From UBA2357 sp041916775 (GTDB lineage Bacteria; Pseudomonadota; Gammaproteobacteria; Burkholderiales; Rhodocyclaceae), in NCBI GenBank assembly GCA_041916775.1, contig JAYRYZ010000007.1, forward strand, positions 102,751 to 166,750: a DNA stretch of 64,000 bases, read 5' to 3'. The notes under the pieces were generated by a model that was given only the letters and a program-made list of their open reading frames with translations, made no database searches and had not been told where the DNA came from. The first letter of the stretch is position 1, and every line of letters starts with the position of its first letter. Shown here in pieces: positions 35,713 to 43,204 of the stretch. The translations under genes and the position numbers were made by a program.

Positions 35713-36009
35713 CTACAGCTCCTTGAAGGACACGATGAGCACATCCTCGATCACCGTGAGTTTCAGGTAGACCTCTCCAGCCGGCGTGACAGGTCGGTAC
35801 ACATCTTGCCAAACTCGGTGATCGGCGTGCGTCGTCATGCTCTTGTGGAAATCTGCCGGGGTCAGTGCCTTGACCACGTTGACGATTCCCTCGAAGTCGA
35901 ATCCCAATGCAGCACCGCCGGCCAGGGCAGACATGGTCGATCGGACCTTGCCCGCCTCGATCATGGCCTTGACGACGGGCAGCTTGCAGTGGGGAATACC
36001 TTTCTCCAT
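35713..36009 (-). CDS. mqsR: MqsR mRNA interferase toxin
   Basis: 98 residues, the same as E. coli MqsR, with near-colinear similarity (SMTTHADHRVWQDVYRP, VYLKLTVIEDVLIVSFKE). It cleaves mRNA at GCU-type sites in E. coli. The ATG at 36009 is chosen by that alignment; the open frame continues upstream to 36132 but is not part of the family. The toxin-first order is the usual one for mqsRA. Confidence 0.93.
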   Translation of the reverse strand: MEKGIPHCKLPVVKAMIEAGKVRSTMSALAGGAALGFDFEGIVNVVKALTPADFHKSMTTHADHRVWQDVYRPVTPAGEVYLKLTVIEDVLIVSFKEL

Positions 36010-36021
36010 ATGCAGATATTG

Positions 36022-36033
36022 ACCTAATTGGTT
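36022..36033 (-). promoter_or_regulatory. Candidate MqsA operator before mqsR
   Basis: On the minus strand AACCAATTAGGT, an imperfect palindrome with half-sites AACC and AGGT. The E. coli MqsA operator is AACCT-N2-4-AGGTT. It lies 12 bases upstream of the mqsR ATG in an AT-rich stretch. Confidence 0.45.
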
Positions 36034-36131
36034 AATTTTGGCCAGATTGTTCAATCTCCTCTTTCGACATTTGTCAAAACGAGCCCGATCCTGACCCGGC
36101 GTCGGATCGTGCGGCGCAAGCGCGTCAGACA

Positions 36132-36205
36132 CCGCGCCCTCGACGACCTCCTGCGCGGCATCGCCGAGCGGCGCGCAAAGGAGCCGGGATACGGGCTTTG
36201 AGGTG
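36132..36205. repeat. 74-base direct repeat, copy 2 (right of mqsRA)
   Basis: A second copy of the 3' end of the propeller gene, detached from any coding frame. The interval between the copies (35278-36131) holds mqsRA and its promoter and little else. Confidence 0.95.
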
Positions 36206-36291
36206 CATGTGCGTCGTGGCGCGGCCGCTGCGCGCTAGAATGCGGAGGATGGCGCGCAAGGCTTGATTGTGAGCAGCGCCGTTGGATAACG

Positions 36292-36648
36292 GTGACCGAT
36301 ATGGCGCAATTCAGGCTCCTTGATCAGGAAACTGCAGAAGCAGTGCGGCGCTTCCTCGATCTTGTCGCCAGCCGATACGATACGGCTGGTGCGGTTGTCT
36401 ACGGCAGCCGGGCAAGGGGAAATCACCGTCCCGACAGCGACGCGGATGTAGCGATCATTCTGCGTGGAGAGCACCAGCGCTTTCTCACCACCAAACTGGT
36501 GATGACCGATCTGGCCTTCGATGTCATGCTGGAAACCGGGATTCTGATCTCACCATTGCCGGTCTGGCTGGATGAATGGGAGAACCCGGAGCACTACGCG
36601 AATCCGGCGCTACTGCGAAACATCGAAAGGGACGGAATCCGGCTGTGA
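36292..36648 (+). CDS. mntA: MntA-type nucleotidyltransferase antitoxin
   Basis: 118 residues from GTG (36292), or 115 from ATG at 36301. The minimal nucleotidyltransferase signature is complete: VVYGSRARGNHRPDSDADVAI with G38-S39 and D50/D52. In known HEPN-MNT modules such proteins AMPylate the HEPN ribonuclease and so silence it. The usual HEPN partner follows but is broken. Confidence 0.85.
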   Translation: MTDMAQFRLLDQETAEAVRRFLDLVASRYDTAGAVVYGSRARGNHRPDSDADVAIILRGEHQRFLTTKLVMTDLAFDVMLETGILISPLPVWLDEWENPEHYANPALLRNIERDGIRL

Positions 36649-36862
36649 ATGCGCACGCCCTGACGCCCTCGGGCCTGATGGCAAAAGCCGAGACCGCACT
36701 CGCCTTTTGAACCGAGCTCATGAAGTCCGCCAGGCGGCGGACCACAACGGCACATCCGTCGAGCAGTCTGATGCGATGGAGATTGTGGAACGTGCCGGCG
36801 TCTTCATTGAGACTCTGCGCGCGCTCATCCCTGACGACAATCCCGATCCTTTACGCGCCTGA
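36645..36862 (+). pseudogene. Remnant of a HEPN toxin gene
   Basis: A GTG overlapping the mntA stop (GTGA) begins a 21-codon reading frame (NAHALTPSGLMAKAETALAF) that ends at TGA 36708-36710. In another frame, 36704-36862 encodes LNRAHEVRQAADHNG and a helical tail, which matches the C-terminus of HEPN-domain toxins. The middle of the domain, some 60-70 codons with the RX4-6H active site, is missing. An internal deletion with frameshift explains this best. The antitoxin gene is therefore without a functional partner here. Confidence 0.75.
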
Positions 36863-36863
36863 C

Positions 36864-36925
36864 TCCCATAGCAAGGTCGGTACGATGCGCAGGAACTCCC
36901 GGACCGCGAGTTTGGGGGCGGTGAT
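36864..36925 (-). pseudogene. vapC fragment
   Basis: 62 bases resembling 42596-42656 inside the intact vapC (for example the shared stretch ACGATGCGCAGGAACTC), with several substitutions and a one-base length difference. It encodes nothing on its own. Confidence 0.75.
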
Positions 36926-36930
36926 CCACC

Positions 36931-37135
36931 TCAGCGCCCGAACGCTTCTGCTTCCTGATGCAGGTATTCGTACTGCAGGTTGCGCTTGTGTGCGGCGGGA
37001 TGGAGCGCCCAGTCGCGATAGCCGGGCGGGGCGGGGAGCTTGATGGTGTCGGAGAGGCCTGCTCCGGACTCCAGTTGCTGGCGCACCTGCGGCTGAAGAC
37101 GCTGCAGGTAGCCGGCGGTGGCGTCGAGCAGGGTC
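36931..37135 (-). pseudogene. 3' fragment of metallohydrolase 1
   Basis: 205 bases that align without gaps to 43205-43409, the last 67 codons and stop of the gene at 43205. I count about 14 differences, or about 93% identity. Beyond 37135 the similarity may jump to 43502 (GTCGCGTAGCGCGGG at 37137), implying a further deletion of about 97 bases. It directly follows the vapC fragment, so the 550 bases that separate these two in the intact locus are deleted. Confidence 0.85.
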
Positions 37136-37271
37136 GCGTAGCGCGGGTGAGCGATCTAGCTGGCAGCATCCGCTCGGAGTTAGCCACCAAGGTCTTGAGC
37201 CACTTGTTCCGCTTGAACAATACCCCTACGGCTAAAATGCCAAGTGTTGATTCCAACCACATACTCCTGCC

Positions 37272-40200
37272 GTGCCCAACACTCCACCTGCTGACGACTC
37301 GGCCCAACTCAAACCCAAGTGCCTGAGCATCGACCTGGAGGTCGGTCGGCAGTCGGCCCGGATTCATCAGTTAGGCGCAATTCGGGGTGACACAGATAAC
37401 GCCCTGAGCTTTCCACCGGGCACGCTGAACGAGGCGCTGGAAAAACTGGACTCACTGGCGGACACTGCGGCCTTCCTTCTGGGCCACAATCTGGTTGCAT
37501 TCGACCTGCCCCACCTGCGGGCCATTGATCCCAATCTGCGCCTGTTGGAAAAGCCGGTGATTGATACCCTCCGGCTCAACCCACTGGCCTTCCCGAAGAA
37601 CCCCTATCACCACCTGGTCAAACATTATCAGGACGGGCAGTTGCTCGGCAGCCGCCTCAATGACCCGCTTCTGGACGCGGAACTGACCTTGGGGGTTTTC
37701 ATCGACCAAGTGCGTAATCTTGAACAAGCACAGGTCGATCGGCCAGATATGGTGCTGGCCTGGCACTGGCTGACGACCCGCGATCAAGGGGTGAGCGGGC
37801 TCAACAGCTTCTTCATGAAGATCCGCGCCCAGCCCCAACCCCGCGACGAGGAGGCCCGTGCTGCCATCGCCCGGCTGCTGTCGGGCCAGAGCTGCGAACT
37901 GGCCAGCGAGCAGATCATTGGCCAGGCGGAACAGCTGGGCTGGCCGTTGGCGTACGCTCTGGCCTGGATCTCGGTAGCGGGCGGTAACTCGGTCATGCCG
38001 CCTTGGGTGCGCTACCAGTTCCCCGCAGCGGGCCAGTTGGTCCGCCGGCTGCGCGATACCCCTTGCAGCGCACCCGATTGCAGCTGGTGTCGACGCGAGC
38101 ACGATGCCCGCCAACAGCTCAAGCACTGGTTCGGTGCGGACTACGACTTTCGTCCCACGCCGGTGGACAAGGAGAGCGGCCTACCGCTGCAGCAGGTGAT
38201 CGTAGAGCAGGCCATGCGCGGCCAGCACAATCTGGGCATCCTGCCCACGGGGACGGGTAAATCCCTCTGTTACCAGATTCCTGCATTGTCGCGTTTCGTT
38301 CGCACGGGCGCCCTTACAGTGGTCATCTCTCCTCTGGTAGCGCTGATGGAGGATCAGGTCAAGGGCTTGCACGAGCGGGGCATTGTCGGCTGCGCGGCGA
38401 TCAACGGCCTGCTCTCGATGCCGGAACGTTCAGATGTGCTGGATCGGGTTCGCCTTGGTGATGTGGGCATTCTGCTCATTGCCCCGGAGCAGTTGCGTAA
38501 CCGCAGCGTCAGGAAGGTGCTTGCGCAGCGCGAAATTGGCGCCTGGGTGTTTGACGAAGCTCACTGCCTGTCCAAGTGGGGTCAGGATTTCCGAACCGAT
38601 TACCGCTACGTCGCCCGCTTCATTCGCGAGAATCTGGAAGCCTCGCCGGACAAGACCCTGCCGCTGATCCAGTGCCTCACGGCCACTGCCAAGCCGGAAG
38701 TGGTGGCGGACATCGTCGGCCATTTCTGCAAGGCGCTGGACATCGAACTGTGCGTACTTGATGGGGGTGCCGGGCGCGACAACCTCAGTTTCGATGTGAT
38801 CCAGACCACGCCGGCGGAGAAGTTCTCCAAGGTAGCCCGACTGATTGCCGAGGCCCTGCCGCACGAACAAAGCGGCGGTGCCATTGCCTATTGCGCGACC
38901 CGCAAGCAGACTGAGGATCTGGCCCAGTTCCTGCGCGACAAGGGACTTGCGGCGGCGCCCTATCACGCCAGATTGCCTCCCGAAACCAAGAAGGATACGC
39001 AAAGGGCGTTCATTGCCGGCGAATTGCGCGTCATTGCAGCTACCAATGCCTTTGGCATGGGTATCGACAAGCCCGATGTGCGCCTGGTAGTGCATGCCGA
39101 CATCCCCGGATCCCTCGAGAATTACCTGCAGGAGGCCGGTAGGGCCGGGCGGGACCGCGCTGCCGCCCGCTGTGTGCTGCTTTATGCCAGTGACGACGTA
39201 GAGCGACAGCACAGCATGTCGGCTGCCTCGCGCCTGTCGCGGCGCGACATTCAGAGCGTATTACGTGCCCTGCGCCAACTACAGGGCAAGAAGAGCCGCG
39301 ATGCGCCTCTGGTGGCCACCGCCGGGGAGATTCTCGATGAGGACAGGGAGGAAAGCTTCAAGCGCGACATTGCCACCGACGATACCCGCGTGCGCACGGC
39401 GATTGCCTGGCTGGAAGAGGCTGGACTGGTGCGGCGGGAAGAGAACAGCGTGCAGCTCTTCCCTGCCTCCCTGCGCGTGAGGAGCCTGGCCGAGGCGGAA
39501 AGCAAACTCGCAGGCGTTATTCCGCTCGCCACGGAACGCAAGAGATATCTCGACCTGTTGCAGATCCTCATCGGCGCCTCGGCGGATGAAGGCATCACCA
39601 CCGACGAGCTGATGGCTCAGACGGGCTTCAGCTCGGCCACCTTGCGCGAAGCCCTGCATCTGTTCGACAAGCTGGGCATTTCCAGCAACGACACCCCCAT
39701 GACCGCCTTCGTGCATATAGGTGTCGAACGGTCCTCGAAAAGGCGCTTCGAGGACGCCTGCAGCCTAGAAAAGGCACTCATTGCGCTGCTGCGCGAAACC
39801 GCGCCGGATGTGATCGCGGGGGAGGGCTACCCGCTCAATCTTCGACTGCTCACCCAGACCCTGAAGGATCAGGGTCACGGCAATGCCTTGCCGCCGCGTC
39901 TGCGCCAGATCATCCTAGGGCTGGCTGGTGATGGCCGGGACGAGGGACAAGGCAAGGGGAGCCTGCAACTCAAGCGCGCCAGCGACCCGGAACAGGTGCA
40001 TGTCACTCTGCAGCGCAGCTGGTCCAGAATCGAGCAGATTGCCGAACGGCGCCGCAGCGCCGCTAGCCGCCTGCTCGAACACTGGCTGTCCTGTCTCGAA
40101 AAAGGGGCAAAAGGGAATGACCAGCTCGCGGAAACGACCTTGGGCAAGCTGACCGCCAGCGTCGCCGGGGACCAGCTGCTGGCAGCGGAAACCGCCGATC

Positions 40201-42434
40201 TGCGCCGCCTGGTGGAACGAGCCCTGCTCTGGCTGCACGAACAGGAAGTGCTGCGCCTCAACAAGGGACTGGCGATCTTCCGCACAGCGATGACCCTGCA
40301 CCTGGAGAGCAACTGGAAACTGCAGTTCGGAAAGAGCAATTATCAGCCGCTGGCATTGCACTACAACGAGCTGACCCGACAGATCCACATCATGGCCGAG
40401 TACGCTGAACGGGGCTTGCAGCGCATGGCCGATGCCCTGCATCTTGCCATGGATTATTTCAGCCTGAGTCGCGACGAATTCTGCAAGCGTTGGCTGCCGG
40501 GCCGGGAAATCGAGTTGGAACGGCAAACCACCCCAAGATCCTGGGATGCCATCGTGGAAAGCTTGGACAAGCCGCATCAACGGGCCATCGTCGCCGATGA
40601 CAGCGAGAGCACCAATGTGCTGGTGCTTGCTGGTCCCGGTTCTGGCAAGACCCGGGTGCTGGTGCACCGCATTGCCTACCTGGTACGCGTACGCCGCGAA
40701 AATCCACACAGCATCATTGCGCTGGCCTATAACCGCCACGCCGCGCTGGAAATCCGCCGCCGACTCCGAGAGTTGATCGGCCAGGATGCCTTCGGTATCA
40801 CCGTCATGACCTGCCACGCGCTCGCCATGCGCCTGGTAGGTGCCAGCTTTGCCGAGCGTCGAGGCCAGGGCGAACAGGATTTCGAGGCGGTACTCCGGGA
40901 AGCCACGGCGCTGCTCGAAGGTCACGGGCTGCCGCCCGACGAGGCAGACATTCAGCGCGATCGCCTACTGGCAGGGTTCCGCTGGATTCTCGTGGATGAA
41001 TATCAGGATATCGGCCCCGGCCAGTACGCCCTGATCTCGGCTCTGGCCGGACGCAAGGCGATGGATGAGGACAGCAAACTCACTCTGATGGCGGTGGGGG
41101 ATGACGATCAGAACATTTATGCCTTTACTGGCGCCTCGGTTCAGTTCATCCGCAAGTTTGCCGAGGACTATCAGGCCCAGACCCGCTTCCTGGTAGAAAA
41201 CTACCGCTCCACGGCAAACATCATCGAGACTGCCAATGCCCTCATCGCTCCGGCAAAGTCGCGCATGAAGCAGGATCAGGCCATCCGCATCAACCGCGCC
41301 CGACTCAAGTCCCCTCCCGGCGGGGCCTGGCAGACACAGGACAGCGTGGTGCAAGGGCGGGTGCAGATCCTCCCCGCGGGCCACGATGCGGAACAACAGG
41401 CCGTGGCGGTCCTCACCGAAATCCAGCGTTTGCGCTCCCTGGGCCTGAATCTCGACAAAACAGCCGTCATCTCACGTCAGTGGAAGTTTCTCGACCCGCT
41501 GCGCGCTGCCTGCGAGAGCCTGGGTATGCCGGTAAGCATGGCGGACGAGGAAGCGCCCCCATTGTGGCGACTGCGGGAAACCCAGGCTCTGCTGGCCTTT
41601 GCTGAAGCGCAAGGCGCATTGGTGACCGCAGCCAGCCTCTCCGCCTGGCTCGACGACTGCGCGGAGACACCATGGCGCAACTGTCTTGCAGAGGCGATGA
41701 CCACCTTCGCCGAGGATACCCAAGGAGCGGAAGTGTCCCTGCCCCATTTCCGCGACTGGTTGGCCGAATGGGGTCGGGCCAGCCGCCAGCGCCAGAAAGG
41801 GCTGCTGTTGCTCACCGCCCATCGCGCCAAGGGCCTGGAGTTCGACCATGTCTTCATCCTTGACGGTGAATGGGGCGCGCAACGGGGAGAAGATGCGGAT
41901 ACTGCGCGGCGGCTCTATTACGTCGCCATGACCCGGGCCCGGGAAACGCTGACCCTGGCCTCTCTGGAGCAAGGCAACCCCTTCATTGCTGCGCTGCCGG
42001 ACAGCCCGGCCCTGCTGCGTCGACCGGCTTGCCAGTGGCTACCGCCACCTTCTGGACTAAAGTACCGTTATCTGGTCCCGTCACTGAAGGAAATCGTGCT
42101 CAGCCATGCAGGCTGGCACACGGCCGCTTCTCCCATCCACCGCTACCTTGCCATGCTACAAGTCGGTGATGCATTGCAACTGGTGCAGGATGAGGAGGGC
42201 TACGTCCTGCTGAACATGGCCGGTATGCCTGTCGGCCGCCTGTCGAAGAAATTCAAACCACCTCCGGGGATGGTCTGCCTGGGCGCCCGTGTCCATGCCA
42301 TGATTAACTGGCGCAAGTCGGACAGCGACCCGGAATACCAGCAGCGCTGCCGTGCGGAAACATGGGAAGTGGTCATGCCGGAACTGGTGTTCGGGCCTGC
42401 TGGAGTTCAGCTCAGACCCAATTCTCCAGCATGA
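37272..42434 (+). CDS. Exonuclease-RecQ-UvrD fusion helicase
   Basis: 1720 residues from a GTG start. Residues about 15-145 look like a DEDD-type 3'-5' exonuclease: D21/E23 in SIDLE, GHNLVAFD (N73, D78), and NDPLLDAEL (D135). About 300-700 are a RecQ-type SF2 helicase (PTGTGKS at 325-331, FDEAHCLSKWGQDFR with D428, ATNAFGMGIDKPDVR, QEAGRAGRD). A central linker of about 380 residues follows. From about 1100 a UvrD/Rep SF1 helicase begins (AGPGSGKTRVL with K1126, LVDEYQD with D1242, VGDDDQNIYAFTGA, TAHRAKGLEFDHVFI, YYVAMTRARE). All motifs look active. It lies among toxin-antitoxin genes, so an anti-phage or plasmid-defence role is likely. Its end overlaps the vapC 3' end by 23 bases. Confidence 0.88.
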   Translation: MPNTPPADDSAQLKPKCLSIDLEVGRQSARIHQLGAIRGDTDNALSFPPGTLNEALEKLDSLADTAAFLLGHNLVAFDLPHLRAIDPNLRLLEKPVIDTLRLNPLAFPKNPYHHLVKHYQDGQLLGSRLNDPLLDAELTLGVFIDQVRNLEQAQVDRPDMVLAWHWLTTRDQGVSGLNSFFMKIRAQPQPRDEEARAAIARLLSGQSCELASEQIIGQAEQLGWPLAYALAWISVAGGNSVMPPWVRYQFPAAGQLVRRLRDTPCSAPDCSWCRREHDARQQLKHWFGADYDFRPTPVDKESGLPLQQVIVEQAMRGQHNLGILPTGTGKSLCYQIPALSRFVRTGALTVVISPLVALMEDQVKGLHERGIVGCAAINGLLSMPERSDVLDRVRLGDVGILLIAPEQLRNRSVRKVLAQREIGAWVFDEAHCLSKWGQDFRTDYRYVARFIRENLEASPDKTLPLIQCLTATAKPEVVADIVGHFCKALDIELCVLDGGAGRDNLSFDVIQTTPAEKFSKVARLIAEALPHEQSGGAIAYCATRKQTEDLAQFLRDKGLAAAPYHARLPPETKKDTQRAFIAGELRVIAATNAFGMGIDKPDVRLVVHADIPGSLENYLQEAGRAGRDRAAARCVLLYASDDVERQHSMSAASRLSRRDIQSVLRALRQLQGKKSRDAPLVATAGEILDEDREESFKRDIATDDTRVRTAIAWLEEAGLVRREENSVQLFPASLRVRSLAEAESKLAGVIPLATERKRYLDLLQILIGASADEGITTDELMAQTGFSSATLREALHLFDKLGISSNDTPMTAFVHIGVERSSKRRFEDACSLEKALIALLRETAPDVIAGEGYPLNLRLLTQTLKDQGHGNALPPRLRQIILGLAGDGRDEGQGKGSLQLKRASDPEQVHVTLQRSWSRIEQIAERRRSAASRLLEHWLSCLEKGAKGNDQLAETTLGKLTASVAGDQLLAAETADLRRLVERALLWLHEQEVLRLNKGLAIFRTAMTLHLESNWKLQFGKSNYQPLALHYNELTRQIHIMAEYAERGLQRMADALHLAMDYFSLSRDEFCKRWLPGREIELERQTTPRSWDAIVESLDKPHQRAIVADDSESTNVLVLAGPGSGKTRVLVHRIAYLVRVRRENPHSIIALAYNRHAALEIRRRLRELIGQDAFGITVMTCHALAMRLVGASFAERRGQGEQDFEAVLREATALLEGHGLPPDEADIQRDRLLAGFRWILVDEYQDIGPGQYALISALAGRKAMDEDSKLTLMAVGDDDQNIYAFTGASVQFIRKFAEDYQAQTRFLVENYRSTANIIETANALIAPAKSRMKQDQAIRINRARLKSPPGGAWQTQDSVVQGRVQILPAGHDAEQQAVAVLTEIQRLRSLGLNLDKTAVISRQWKFLDPLRAACESLGMPVSMADEEAPPLWRLRETQALLAFAEAQGALVTAASLSAWLDDCAETPWRNCLAEAMTTFAEDTQGAEVSLPHFRDWLAEWGRASRQRQKGLLLLTAHRAKGLEFDHVFILDGEWGAQRGEDADTARRLYYVAMTRARETLTLASLEQGNPFIAALPDSPALLRRPACQWLPPPSGLKYRYLVPSLKEIVLSHAGWHTAASPIHRYLAMLQVGDALQLVQDEEGYVLLNMAGMPVGRLSKKFKPPPGMVCLGARVHAMINWRKSDSDPEYQQRCRAETWEVVMPELVFGPAGVQLRPNSPA

Positions 42435-42813
42435 GAGGGGCATCGATGCGCGCGTAATGGCGCAGGTTGTTGGTGATCAGCACGGCGCGAGCCGAGAGCG
42501 CGTGGGCGGCGATCATCATGTCGAGCTCGCCGATCGGTTGGCCGCTGCCGAGAAGTTGGTGGCGGATGCCGGCGTACCAGTCGGCGGCCTCGGTGTCCCA
42601 TGGCAAGGTCGGCACGATGCGCAGGAACTCACGGACCGCAAGCTGAAGTCGGTGATCTGCCGGCAGACGCTTGAGTCCGTATTGCAACTCGGCGCGGGTC
42701 AGTACCGATATGCACACGTCCGTTACAGGCAGGTTGATCAGCCGTTGCTCGATCTGCGGTGATTTTCCCTTGATCAGGTAGCTCGCCGTATCGGTGTCCA
42801 GCATGTGCAGCAT
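42412..42813 (-). CDS. vapC: VapC PIN-domain ribonuclease toxin
   Basis: 133 residues. The PIN acidic residues are present: D6 (MLDTDTASYLI), E42 (RAELQYGL), D98 (GELDMMIAAHAL), with N115 at the fourth position. VapC toxins cut tRNA or rRNA in a magnesium-dependent way. It starts two bases after vapB. A fragment of a related vapC lies at 36864. Confidence 0.92.
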   Translation of the reverse strand: MLHMLDTDTASYLIKGKSPQIEQRLINLPVTDVCISVLTRAELQYGLKRLPADHRLQLAVREFLRIVPTLPWDTEAADWYAGIRHQLLGSGQPIGELDMMIAAHALSARAVLITNNLRHYARIDAPLMLENWV

Positions 42814-42815
42814 GG

Positions 42816-43109
42816 CTATCGATCCGCGGTTGCGCGGTGTTCGGCCAACTCGTCATCGAAGATGCCATGCGCCGACGGCGGCGTGTTGAGCGGTCGTTCG
42901 CTCATGAACCCTGCCGAGTCGTCCACCGAATGCACGAGCGCGAGAAAGGCGCCCCAGGCCTTCTTGCCGGGGCGGCTGGAGAGCACCACGTCGCCGGTGG
43001 CCGCGTCGCGGGTGGCATAGACTGCCTCACCCTCGAAACGGAACTCGGCAGGGAGGCGAACCGCCTGGCTGGCGCCGTTCTTGAAGAGCTTGACCACGCG
43101 TGTTTCCAT
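42816..43109 (-). CDS. vapB: VapB antitoxin (AbrB-type)
   Basis: 97 residues. The N-terminal swapped-hairpin DNA-binding fold is METRVVKLFKNGASQAVRLPAEFRFEG. The C-terminal part (residues 55-97) would wrap the VapC active site. It is longer than the usual 70-80 residues of the family. Two AGTATATA repeats upstream are likely its operator. Confidence 0.9.
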   Translation of the reverse strand: METRVVKLFKNGASQAVRLPAEFRFEGEAVYATRDAATGDVVLSSRPGKKAWGAFLALVHSVDDSAGFMSERPLNTPPSAHGIFDDELAEHRATADR

Positions 43110-43133
43110 CGTCCTGACCTCGTTGCCCGCAGA

Positions 43134-43153
43134 AGTATATACCCAAGTATATA
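43134..43153 (-). promoter_or_regulatory. Operator/promoter candidate for vapBC
   Basis: Two perfect AGTATATA direct repeats (43134-43141 and 43146-43153), 12 bases apart, in an AT-rich patch 25-45 bases upstream of vapB. The spacing, just over one helical turn, suits a VapB dimer site and the patch can also supply a -10 box. Confidence 0.45.
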
Positions 43154-43204
43154 TATCGCCCGACAGATCGGAAAGGATGAATGCGTGCAGGTAGGTGGAC
43201 CCGC

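Larger units (their letters stand above)
36863..37271. other. 409-base gap made of decayed gene fragments
   Basis: It contains, in order, a vapC fragment (36864-36925), a metallohydrolase 1 fragment (36931-37135, perhaps to 37152), and about 120 bases before the helicase start with an AT-rich TAAAAT at 37233-37238 that could be a -10 box. No intact gene is present. Confidence 0.8.

Noticed and set aside
36825..37367. 180-codon minus-strand frame in the scar region
   Set aside because: It runs across the decayed fragments in a frame different from the metallohydrolase and has no homology of its own.
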